Below, piece after piece: positions 55,907-63,395 of a stretch of DNA of 64,000 bases (the stretch's first letter is position 1; every line of letters begins with the position of its first letter). Below the pieces are notes generated by a model. The model searched no databases. It worked only from the letters and a program-made list of their open reading frames with translations, and was not told the DNA's origin. Location of the stretch: NCBI RefSeq assembly GCF_026341515.1, contig NZ_JAPEOK010000001.1:4154001-4218000 (forward strand), given 5' to 3'. Source of the DNA: Streptomyces sp. NBC_00878 (GTDB lineage: Bacteria > Actinomycetota > Actinomycetes > Streptomycetales > Streptomycetaceae). Made by a program: the position numbers and the translations under genes.

Positions 55907-56935
55907 CTACTCGACGAACAACCCCCGCGCCGCTGCCCGCGCGTCGAACTCCTCCAGCCGCGCCTGAGCCTGAGGCAGCCCGTCGCACATCGCCTCCAGC
56001 AGCACCCGCCCGAGCAGCATCGGCGCGCACGCCGTGTCGAAGGCGAGCCCGGTCCCGACGGCGGCGGGCAGCAGCAGGTCGGACACCTTGGCGACCGGCG
56101 CGAACGCCGAGTCCGCCACCGTGACGACCGTCAGCCCGGCCTCCTTCGCGTACGCCAGGGTGTCCACGACCTCCCGTGGATGCCGGGGCAGCGCGAAGCA
56201 CAGCAGGGTCGTGGCCCCGGCCCGTACGGCCGAGTCGATGCGGTCGTGCACCATCGTGCCGCCCTCGTGCAGCAGCCGTACGTCCGGATGGACCTTGGCG
56301 GCGAAGTACGCGAAGCCGTAGGCCTGGGACGCGGCGGCCCGCAGCCCGAGCACCGGCAGCGGCCGCGAGGCGGCGAGCAGCCGTCCCGCCCGCTCCACGG
56401 GACGCGGATCCGCGAGCACGGAGGCGAGATGGCGCAGGTTCTCGATCTCGGCCTCGACGGCCTGCTGGTACTCGTTGTACGAGCCGGTGTCCGCCGCGGG
56501 CTCGGCCGGCGCGACCTCGCGCAGGTGCTTGCGCAGCGCCGGATAGCCGTCGAAGCCGAGGGCCACGGCGAAACGGGTGACGGACGGCTGGCTGACACCG
56601 GCCAGCTCCGCGAGCTCCACGCTCGACAGGAACGGCACGTCGGCGGCCCGCCGCACCATGCTGTGCGCGATGCGCCGCTGGGTGGGGGTCAGCCGGTGCC
56701 CCTCGAAGAGCGCCTGCAGCCGCCCGGCAGAACTGTCGGTCACGCCCGTGCTCCCGTCGTCGCGCCCGTCACCGCCCCGGTCACCGCTTCCGCCACCGCC
56801 ACCGCTTCCGCCGCCGCCGCTCCCGCTCCCGCTCCCGCTCCCGCTCCCGCTCCCGCCGTCCATGATCGCCTCGCCGTCCGGGCCCATGTCCATGTCCATG
56901 CCCATATTCACGCTCATGTTCCCGTCCACGCTCAT
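55907..56935 (-). CDS. MurR/RpiR-family transcriptional regulator
   Basis: The 342-residue protein has a long low-complexity head (Met/Asp/Asn repeats, then SGSGSG and GGGG runs), an RpiR helix-turn-helix (LTPTQRRIAHSMVRRAADVPFLSSVELAELAGVSQPSVTRFAVALGFDGYPALRKHL) and a SIS domain (GLRAAASQAYGFAYFAAKVHPDVRLL, LCFALPRHPREVVDTLAYAKEAGLTVVTVADS). Its ATG overlaps the stop of the HAL-family gene (ATGA), so it is coexpressed with it and may control it and the divergent transporter. The head is probably not needed; a start nearer DSSAGRLQ would fit the family better. Confidence 0.9.
   Translation of the reverse strand: MSVDGNMSVNMGMDMDMGPDGEAIMDGGSGSGSGSGSGSGGGGSGGGGGSGDRGGDGRDDGSTGVTDSSAGRLQALFEGHRLTPTQRRIAHSMVRRAADVPFLSSVELAELAGVSQPSVTRFAVALGFDGYPALRKHLREVAPAEPAADTGSYNEYQQAVEAEIENLRHLASVLADPRPVERAGRLLAASRPLPVLGLRAAASQAYGFAYFAAKVHPDVRLLHEGGTMVHDRIDSAVRAGATTLLCFALPRHPREVVDTLAYAKEAGLTVVTVADSAFAPVAKVSDLLLPAAVGTGLAFDTACAPMLLGRVLLEAMCDGLPQAQARLEEFDARAAARGLFVE
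56813..56860 (-). repeat. 6-bp tandem repeat encoding a Gly-Ser run
   Basis: Units ccgctc and cgctcc alternate and encode SGSGSG at the N-terminus of the RpiR regulator. Confidence 0.8.
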
Positions 56936-58554
56936 GCCGTGCTCCCCCTCCAGATGTCCGTGAACCGGTCGAGCAGCGCGGCCGCCGCCGTCACGTCGTC
57001 CGTGAGCGGCCGGTCGGCCGAGTCCGCGTCGAGCACCGACTCAGCGATGTCCAGCGCCCGCGCCACCGGCAGCTCCGGATCGGGGCGCAGCTCGCGCTGG
57101 CGCAACGCCCGTACGGCGGCGACGAGTTCGCAGCCAACGACGAGCCGGTACGCATCGCACGCCCGCAGCGTCTGGCGGGCGGCGAGCGAGGCGAAGCTGG
57201 CCTGCTCCTCGACGCCCCGGGAGAGTACAGCGTGGCCGAGGGAGGCGGGCGCGGAGAAGGCCCGCAGATCACCGAGGGCGGCCCCGGCGGCGTACTCCAG
57301 GATCATCACGCCGGAGGAGGCGGGCTCGTGGTCGGCGAGGAAGGGACGCAGGCGAGTGTAGGCGGGTTCGTTGAGGGTGGACAGGCGTGAGGTCGACAGC
57401 CGGGCCACCTGGGTGAGGGAGAGCCTGAAGTGGTCGAGGGCGAGGGCGAGTTGGGCCTGGTAGAAGCCGCCGTGGTGGTACGCGGCCATGTCCTCGGCGC
57501 AGATCAGCGGGTTCTCGGCGGCCGCGTTGATCTCGACGGCGAGGACCTCCTCCAGGGCGTCGGCCGCGTCGTGCGCGGGCCCGTGGATCTGCGGCAGACA
57601 CCGGAATCCGTACGGGTCCTGGATCCGGCCGAGCGGCGGCGTCGGATGGTCGGCGGCGCCGATCAACTCCCGCATGCGCCGGGCCACTTCACTCGAACCG
57701 CGGTGCGGGCGGGCGGCGTGCACGGGCGCCGCGTACGCCTCGTGCGACCCGTCCACCGCGACCAGCGACAGCGCGGCGACGACCTGCGTGGCCCCGATGA
57801 GCCCGCGCAACTCATGCAGCGCGAGGGCCGCCTGACCGAGCGTCAGAGCATTGCTGCTGATCAGCGCGAGGGCGTCGTTGTTGTCGAGCGGCTGAGGCTC
57901 GGGCGCACGCACCCGCCCCGACGAACCCGAGCCCGCGCCTTCCAAGACACCCGCGCCCCTCCTCTCGGGAGTCCCCCCGGGAATCCCCCCGGGAAGAAAG
58001 CCCGCCGCCCCCACCGAGGCGCCCCCGCCTCGCCACGGATGCTCCCCCGCCAACGCCAGCCCCACCTGCGCCAGCGCGGCGATGTCGCCGGTCCCCACCG
58101 AGCCGAACTCGTTCACGACGGGGTACGCCCCGGTCTCCAGCGCCTCGCACAGGGCCGTGACGACGGTGGGCCGCAGGCCGGCGCCGCCCGCGAGGATCTG
58201 GTTCGCGCGGACGGCGAGCATCGCCCTGACCTCCCGGGCGGGCAGCTCCTCGCCGATGGCACCGGCGTGACTGCGCAGCAGCCGCAGACCGTGCTCGGCG
58301 GCGGCCTCGGTCGGCACGTCCTCGTTCCGGTTGGCGCCGACACCGGTGGAACGGCCGTACACGCGCCCGTTCGCGGCGATCCGCCGGGCCGCGTCCCAGG
58401 ATTCCTCGACGTGCTTCATCGCCTCGGTGCCCGGAACCGGCCGCGCGGTCCCGTGGGCGAGGCGAACGACGTCGGCGACACCGGTGCTGCACCCGTCCAG
58501 CACCACGAGGCCGGTCGTCACGACACCCGATGCATCCACATCCTGAGACGACAT
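56932..58554 (-). CDS. Aromatic amino acid lyase family protein (HAL/PAL-type) with altered MIO motif
   Basis: The 540-residue protein follows the histidine/phenylalanine ammonia-lyase fold: YGRSTGVGANRNED near residue 65 (usually YGVNTGFG), NEFGSVGTGDIAALAQV in place of the MIO loop GSVGASGDLAPL, LDNNDALALISSNAL and EINAAAENPLI. The MIO group needs Ala-Ser-Gly; here the motif is one residue shorter and reads G-T-G-D. It may have changed chemistry, or not be a lyase. An insert with Gly/Arg/Ser residues (GGIPGGTPERRGAG) sits at about residue 185. ATG 58554 follows GGAGGG; TTG 58563 is in frame upstream. In an operon with the RpiR gene. Confidence 0.9.
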   Translation of the reverse strand: MSSQDVDASGVVTTGLVVLDGCSTGVADVVRLAHGTARPVPGTEAMKHVEESWDAARRIAANGRVYGRSTGVGANRNEDVPTEAAAEHGLRLLRSHAGAIGEELPAREVRAMLAVRANQILAGGAGLRPTVVTALCEALETGAYPVVNEFGSVGTGDIAALAQVGLALAGEHPWRGGGASVGAAGFLPGGIPGGTPERRGAGVLEGAGSGSSGRVRAPEPQPLDNNDALALISSNALTLGQAALALHELRGLIGATQVVAALSLVAVDGSHEAYAAPVHAARPHRGSSEVARRMRELIGAADHPTPPLGRIQDPYGFRCLPQIHGPAHDAADALEEVLAVEINAAAENPLICAEDMAAYHHGGFYQAQLALALDHFRLSLTQVARLSTSRLSTLNEPAYTRLRPFLADHEPASSGVMILEYAAGAALGDLRAFSAPASLGHAVLSRGVEEQASFASLAARQTLRACDAYRLVVGCELVAAVRALRQRELRPDPELPVARALDIAESVLDADSADRPLTDDVTAAAALLDRFTDIWRGSTA

Positions 58555-58695
58555 AGAGCGCAAACCCTCCTCAATCCGGACGTTGGATCTCGCCTGGCGG
58601 TCATAAGTAACCGGCGATTAACGCCGAACCGTTGACAACCTATTCAGATACAGAGAACTCTGCATGACGATATGCAGCCGGGCAAGGGACACCTC

Positions 58696-59793
58696 ATGAT
58701 CCAGTTCGACGCGGTCCACAAGCGCTTCCCGAACGGCACCACAGCGGTCCACGACCTCTCCCTGGAGATGCCAGAAGGCGGCGTGACCGTCCTCGTGGGA
58801 TCCTCCGGTTGCGGCAAGACGACCACCCTGCGAATGATCAACCGGATGGTCGACCCGACCTCCGGGACCATCCGGGTCGGCGGCCGTGACGTGCTGGACC
58901 AGGACGCCGCCGACCTCCGCCGTTCCATCGGTTACGTCATCCAGCAGTCGGGCCTCTTCCCGCACCGCACGGTCCTCGACAACATCGCGACCGTGCCGCT
59001 GCTCCTCGGCTGGGGCCGCCGCAAGGCACGGGCCCGGGCCGTGGAGCTCCTGGAGACGGTCGGCCTGACCGCCGAGTCCGGGAAGCGCTACCCGCACCAG
59101 CTCTCCGGCGGCCAGCAGCAGCGCGTCGGCGTTGCCCGCGCGCTCGCCGCCGACCCGCCGGTACTCCTGATGGACGAGCCCTTCGGCGCGGTCGACCCGG
59201 TCGTCCGCACCCAGCTCCAGGACGAACTGCTCCGGCTCCAGAAGGAGTTGAGCAAGACGATCGTCTTCGTCACGCACGACATCGACGAGGCGGTACGGCT
59301 CGGCGACCAGATCGCGGTCTTCCGCACCGGCGGCCACCTCGTCCAGTGCGCGACGCCGCAGGAGCTGCTGGCCCGCCCGGCGGGCGACTTCGTCGCGGAC
59401 TTCCTCGGCGCCGAGCGCGGCCTGAAACTCCTGTCCCTGACACCGCTCAAGGACATACCGCAGGCACCGGCCCCCGAGGGCGGCACCTGGGAACTGGCCC
59501 TCGACGAGGCCCGCAGGCCCCTGCACTGGCGCACCAGAAACACCGGGGACACCAAGAACTCCAGGAACACCACCAGGAACACCGGGGACACCAGGAGCAC
59601 CGGGGACACCGAACTCCCCGTACGCCCCCTGCGCGACACGGACTCCCTGCTGGCCGCCCTCAACGAGTCGATAGCCTCCCCGACCGGCCTCGTGGCCCGA
59701 GTCGACTCCGACGGCTCCCTCACCGGCGTGACCTCGCGCGACGAGATCCACCAGCACGCGGGCCAGGCGCACGCGGAAGCCCGGGTGGCCTGA
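58696..59793 (+). CDS. ABC transporter ATPase, ProV/OpuCA type
   Basis: The 365-residue ATPase has Walker A GSSGCGKTTT, the signature LSGGQQQRVGVARALAADP, Walker B LLMDEPFGAVDP and H-loop THDIDEA. A C-terminal extension (about 100 residues, with NTGDT repeats and a CBS-like end, VRPLRDTDSLLAALNESI) is characteristic of the osmoprotectant or quaternary-amine uptake group. The group also includes the rhizobial histidine transporter HutXWV. ATG 58696 follows AAGGGAC. The gene itself is intact, but both permease genes behind it are broken and no binding-protein gene follows. Confidence 0.93.
   Translation: MIQFDAVHKRFPNGTTAVHDLSLEMPEGGVTVLVGSSGCGKTTTLRMINRMVDPTSGTIRVGGRDVLDQDAADLRRSIGYVIQQSGLFPHRTVLDNIATVPLLLGWGRRKARARAVELLETVGLTAESGKRYPHQLSGGQQQRVGVARALAADPPVLLMDEPFGAVDPVVRTQLQDELLRLQKELSKTIVFVTHDIDEAVRLGDQIAVFRTGGHLVQCATPQELLARPAGDFVADFLGAERGLKLLSLTPLKDIPQAPAPEGGTWELALDEARRPLHWRTRNTGDTKNSRNTTRNTGDTRSTGDTELPVRPLRDTDSLLAALNESIASPTGLVARVDSDGSLTGVTSRDEIHQHAGQAHAEARVA
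59536..59615 (+). repeat. Degenerate tandem repeat encoding NTGDT-type peptides
   Basis: Units of gaacaccggggacacca with changes repeat about four times within the ABC ATPase gene, C-terminal region. Confidence 0.7.
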
Positions 59794-60433
59794 TGACCAT
59801 CGACTGGTCGTGGCTGGGCGACCACACGGACGACCTCACCACCCTGACCTTCTCGCACCTCCAGGCGGCCCTGTCCGCGGTCTTCCTCGGCCTGCTGATC
59901 TCGTTCCCGCTGGCCGTGGTCGCCCACCGGATCCGCCCCTTGCGAGGCCTGCTCCTCGGCCTCTCGAACGTCCTCTTCACGATCCCCTCCATCGCGGTCT
60001 TCGTGCTCCTCCTCCCGGTCTCCGGCCTGACCCGCACCACCACGGTCATCGGCCTGACGATCTACACCCTCGTCGTCCTCCTGCGGAACACGGTCGAGGG
60101 CCTCGACTCGGTCCCCGCGAAGGCGAAGGAGGCCGCGAAGGCGATGGGCACGCGCCCCCTGCGCGCCCTCCTCACGGTCGAGCTCCCCTCGCGCTTCCCG
60201 TGATCATGGCGGGCGTCCGTATCGCCACGGTCATGTCAATCTCGCTGGTCTCCGTGGCCACGTACATCGGCGACGGCGGCCTCGGCCAGCTCTTCACGGA
60301 CGGCTTCCAGCGCAACTTCCCGACCCCGGTCGTCGTCGGCGTCGCCCTGACGCTCCTGCTGGCCCTGGTCGCGGACGCGGCTCTGGTCGCCGTCCAGTAC
60401 GTACTCACCCCGTGGACGAGGCGGCGAGCCTGA
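59793..60433 (+). pseudogene. ABC permease, OpuCB/ProW type, with frameshift
   Basis: The ATG at 59793 overlaps the ATPase stop (ATGA), so the operon layout is intact. The first 136 residues encode helices of a ProW-type permease (FPLAVVAHRIRPL, TIPSIAVFVLLLPV, AAKAMGTRPLRALLTVELP), then the frame stops at 60201. A second frame carries on with LPVIMAGVRIATVMSISLVSVATYIGDGGLGQLF to 60433. Adding one C in the run at 60186-60189 rejoins them (CTC CCC CTC GCG CTT). Either a real 1-bp deletion or a sequencing error in a C run; if real, no functional permease is made. Confidence 0.88.
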
Positions 60434-60434
60434 C

Positions 60435-60928
60435 ATGTACGAACTCTTCAAGAACCTCGGCGACTGGCTGGTCAGCGGCGAGCAGTGGTCCGGCCCCGAC
60501 GGCATCGGCCACCGCCTCGCCGAACACCTCCAGTACTCGCTCCTCGCCACCCTCGTGGCCGCCGCGATCGCCCTCCCCCTGGGCCTGCTGATCGGCCACA
60601 CCGGCCGCGGCGCGTTCCTCGCGATCAACCTCGCGTCGTTCGGCCGCGCGCTGCCCACCGTCGGCCTGGTCGTGCTCGTCTTCCTGGCGAGCGGCCTGTC
60701 GATGTGGCCGGTGTACGTGGCGCTGGTCGCCCTCGCCGTCCCGGCGATCGTGACGAACACGTACGCGGGCATGACCGCCGTCGACCCGGACGTGAAGGAC
60801 TCGGCACGCGGCCAGGACATGCGCTGGCACCAGGTCCACTTCCAGGTCGAACTGCCCCTCGCACTCCCGCTGATCATGACGGCCTGCGACTGGCGCTGAC
60901 CCCAGCCCGGCGAGGACAGGGGGGCTAA
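60435..60928 (+). pseudogene. Second ABC permease, frameshifted and truncated at the 3' end
   Basis: The frame starts at 60435, 1 bp after the first permease stop, and encodes the first ~155 residues of an OpuC/ProW-type permease (LPLGLLIGHTGRGAFLAINLASFGRALPTVGLV, VPAIVTNTYAGMTAVDPDVKDSARGQDMRWHQVHFQVELPLALPLIMT). It stops at 60897 by a 1-bp deletion near 60880 (ACGGCC for ACGGGCC); restored, the frame gives GLRLAL and then ends at 60928 in unrelated residues. About 75 C-terminal residues are missing, as is the substrate-binding protein gene. Decay of the operon is therefore not only a sequencing artefact. Confidence 0.87.
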
Positions 60929-60968
60929 CCCCAGTGTCAAGCCGACTCCGGCTCTCTACCGTTGTCCT

Positions 60969-61406
60969 ATGACCGGATTGGAAGCCCCCGACGCCGAACT
61001 CAAGAAGGAACTCGACGCCACCTTGCACGCACGCAAGGAACTGGGCGAAGAGTACGAGTCCGCGCTGGTCGACTCGTTCCTGGAAAAGGTCGAGCAGCGC
61101 CTGGACGGCGCGGTCGACCGCCGGGTGCGCCGCCATCTCGCGGAACAGCAGATGGTGGTGGCCCGGGGCTCGCGCGCCCCGCAGGGATCGTCCGATTCCT
61201 TCGGCGAGCGCTTCGGCTTCGGGATCGTCTCGCTGGTCCTGGCCGTCCCCCTGTCCGCCATCGGCGGCGGTGTCGCCGACCTGCCCGGCCTCCTGGTCGC
61301 CTGGGCGGGCATCGTGGGGGTCAACGTGGCCCAGACGGCCCGCAACTCCCCGTACCTCTTCGGCAGGCGCCGCAAGTCCTCCCAGGACAGCGAGTGGGAG
61401 GACTGA
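60969..61406 (+). CDS. Conserved small membrane protein
   Basis: The 145-residue protein has a charged, coiled-coil-prone N-terminus (about residues 1-65, rich in Glu, Arg, Leu) and two hydrophobic helices (FGFGIVSLVLAVPLSAIGGG, LPGLLVAWAGIVGVNVAQ). I cannot assign a function; it is the type of small membrane protein conserved across actinomycetes. No ribosome site is seen; TACCGT 7 bases before the ATG with TGTCAA 16 bp upstream suggests a leaderless mRNA. The TnpB element begins just after its stop. Confidence 0.72.
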   Translation: MTGLEAPDAELKKELDATLHARKELGEEYESALVDSFLEKVEQRLDGAVDRRVRRHLAEQQMVVARGSRAPQGSSDSFGERFGFGIVSLVLAVPLSAIGGGVADLPGLLVAWAGIVGVNVAQTARNSPYLFGRRRKSSQDSEWED

Positions 61407-61494
61407 GTCCTCTTGTCAACGACCCGGGAATGAATTCCCGGGCTTGCAGCTCGTGACCATCACTGGCGGTGATGGGTCCGGCCGCGTCCAGAAC

Positions 61495-62667
61495 TCACGC
61501 GATGAGCGTGAGTTCAGGGGCCGCTGACTGGACCCCGCAGACCCACGCCATCCACCCGCGGTGGGCGATGTTGTGGGACGAGTTACGGTCCGCGTGATCA
61601 ACGAATCCGCAGGACCGGCAGGCGAACCGGGCTTGTGAGGGCCGGTTGCCGCGTTCGACGTGATGACATTGGGAGCATTCCTGGCTGGTGTATGCCGGAT
61701 CGACGTACACCACCGGCACCCCGGCCTTCGTTGCCTTGTAGGCGATGAAGGCGCCGAGTTGCGCGAAGGTCCAGGAGTGGAGCGTGGCGCGTTGGGGCTT
61801 TCTCAGCCGGGCCCGCTCACGAATGCCCTTCAGGTCTTCCAGGGCTACTCCGCGACCGGTGCGTTCAGCCTCCGCCACGATCCGCTTGGAAATCTTGTGG
61901 TTGATGTCCTTGTTGCGGCGGGCCTCTTTACCCGCGTACTTCCTCGCCCGCCGCTTGGCCGACTTGGTCTGCTTCTGCTGCAGCTTGCGTCGCAGCTTGC
62001 GGTCGTTCTCCCGTTTCCGGTTGATCCCGCGCCCGCAGTGGCGTTCACCGTCACTGGTGGCGGCGATGTTCACGATGCCGAGGTCCACGCCGAGGAAGGC
62101 GACCGGGTGGGTGTTCAGCGCGGCTTCGGGCATCTCGCAGGTCGCGATCAAGTACCACTTCCCGCCCTGGTGCAGCAGGTCGGACTCGCCCTGGCGATGC
62201 CGGGCCAGGACCTCCAGCTGTTCGGCCTGTCCGGTGAAGGCGAGGTCTTTCATCCGGCCCGCCGTGGTCCAGATCGACACGGTGCGAACCTCGTGCTGCC
62301 AGGACAGCATCCGGTCGTCATAGGGCTGGGCGGCCTCCGGGCGAAAGACGACCGGCTTGCCCGAGGCGCGGGTATGGCCTGTCGATCCCGGCTTGCCGTA
62401 CCGGCCGGCCCGCAGACTGGCTCTCAGGGTGGTGTAGGCGTCGCAGGTCTTCTTGATCGCGTGCTGGGCGGCCTGCGCCCCCAGCCCCCACCGGGTCTTG
62501 ATGTCCTGGTAGGCCAGCTTTCGCAGGGCCAGGTTCTTGCGCGCCCCCTCCTCGAAGGCGACCGCCGAGGCCCAGGTGGCTGCCTCGTTGCAGGCGGTCA
62601 GCGTCGCCTCAAGTGCCGCCGCCTGCCCGGGCGTCGGCAGCAGCTTGAGCCGCACCACCAGCTTCAT
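61495..62667 (-). CDS. tnpB: TnpB RNA-guided nuclease (OrfB family), second copy
   Basis: The 390-residue protein has the TnpB organisation: MKLVVRLKLLPTPGQAAALEATLTACNEAA, catalytic D195 (GVDLGIVN), E277 (ALEDLKG) and D360 (HADRNSSHN), and a zinc ribbon with C331, C334, C350 and C353. All appear intact. It is only distantly related to the copy at 25454-26710, so the two elements arrived independently. The ATG at 62667 was preferred to the upstream one at 62697 because family proteins start at KLVVR. The guide RNA scaffold should overlap its 3' end, 61430-61530. Confidence 0.92.
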   Translation of the reverse strand: MKLVVRLKLLPTPGQAAALEATLTACNEAATWASAVAFEEGARKNLALRKLAYQDIKTRWGLGAQAAQHAIKKTCDAYTTLRASLRAGRYGKPGSTGHTRASGKPVVFRPEAAQPYDDRMLSWQHEVRTVSIWTTAGRMKDLAFTGQAEQLEVLARHRQGESDLLHQGGKWYLIATCEMPEAALNTHPVAFLGVDLGIVNIAATSDGERHCGRGINRKRENDRKLRRKLQQKQTKSAKRRARKYAGKEARRNKDINHKISKRIVAEAERTGRGVALEDLKGIRERARLRKPQRATLHSWTFAQLGAFIAYKATKAGVPVVYVDPAYTSQECSQCHHVERGNRPSQARFACRSCGFVDHADRNSSHNIAHRGWMAWVCGVQSAAPELTLIA

Positions 62668-62859
62668 GACGCCGACCCTAACCCTCCGGGCATACAAGCC
62701 GTCCCACCGCGCACATACCCAACACGATCAAGCGACCGGTCGCGCACATGTACGCCTCACGCTCCTTCTCCGGCTCCGCCGGACAGCGATACGGGCGCTC
62801 CGCACCCGAAGAAAAAGCTGCTGCGACGCTCCGCGTCACAGCCACGGGATGCGATTCCT

Positions 62860-62879
62860 CCCGGGCGTGAACGCCCGGG
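62860..62879 (-). repeat. Subterminal hairpin of TnpB element 2 (left end)
   Basis: CCCGGGCGT and ACGCCCGGG are separated by two bases. This type of hairpin is the TnpA recognition structure in IS605-family elements. Confidence 0.65.
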
Positions 62880-62954
62880 GGTTCCTCGCAAGATCAGGCT
62901 GAAGCGACGAGGCCGCAACCATCAATTGAGGAACCACGACGGCGAGCAGCCACG

Positions 62955-63025
62955 TCCGCGAGAGCGGCGCCGGTTCAGGCGCAAAAGGGGGCCAGATCCG
63001 CGAGAGCGGCGCCGGTTCAGGCGCA
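62955..63025. repeat. 29-bp direct repeat, two copies
   Basis: Copies at 62955-62983 and 62997-63025 are identical (tccgcgagagcggcgccggt and on to gcgca) and separated by 13 bases. Confidence 0.85.
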
Positions 63026-63028
63026 CAG

Positions 63029-63066
63029 CGAAGGGCCCGGTACCAGTAGCGGTACCGGGCCCTTCG
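63029..63066. terminator. Bidirectional terminator
   Basis: A perfect 16-bp stem (CGAAGGGCCCGGTACC) with a 6-base loop. It lies about 330 bases past the cbs stop codon and could also stop read-through from the left. Confidence 0.85.
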
Positions 63067-63395
63067 TGAGCTTTGCGCGGGGACCGCCGCACCCCCGTTA
63101 CCGGGGGGGCGGGACGACGGCGGTCCCCGCGAGGGACGCGGGCCGGGTCAGGACCGGGCTTGCGCGTCCGTGGCGTCCATGGAGGTCCGGGAGCCGCTCC
63201 GGAGGTCCTTGGCGCCGTTTCGGTGCCGGCCGGGGCGGGGAGCCGCTCCCGCCCTTGCCGACATCCACCAATGTGCCGGACCCGTGTTAAGCGTGTGCTG
63301 CGCGGACGTGACGCGCTCGTACCACTTCCACGAAGTTCCTCTGTGATCGCTCACACCGGAACTTCCCCTCCGGGGCGGGCAGTTCACCGGAGTTC

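Larger units (their letters stand above)
61424..62885 (-). mobile_element. IS605/IS1341-type TnpB-only element 2
   Basis: The tnpB gene lies between two strong subterminal hairpins: CCCGGGAATTC palindrome at about 61426-61444 (right end, 3' of tnpB) and CCCGGGCGT / ACGCCCGGG at 62860-62879 (left end, 5' of tnpB). There is no tnpA. Exact ends are not fixed by the sequence alone. The insertion is next to the stop codon of the small membrane protein gene. Confidence 0.65.
62886..63395. other. 510-bp region between TnpB element 2 and the cbs gene
   Basis: No gene is supported. It holds a 29-bp direct repeat, a strong bidirectional terminator and about 300 further bases with no feature I can support. 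Confidence 0.6.

Noticed and set aside
56932..58554. Calling this gene hutH.
   Set aside because: The MIO motif differs and the gene is not in the hut operon; a standard HutH is expected elsewhere.
58618..59772. A 384-codon minus-strand frame opposite the ABC ATPase.
   Set aside because: It is antisense to a gene with all ABC motifs and has no family features.
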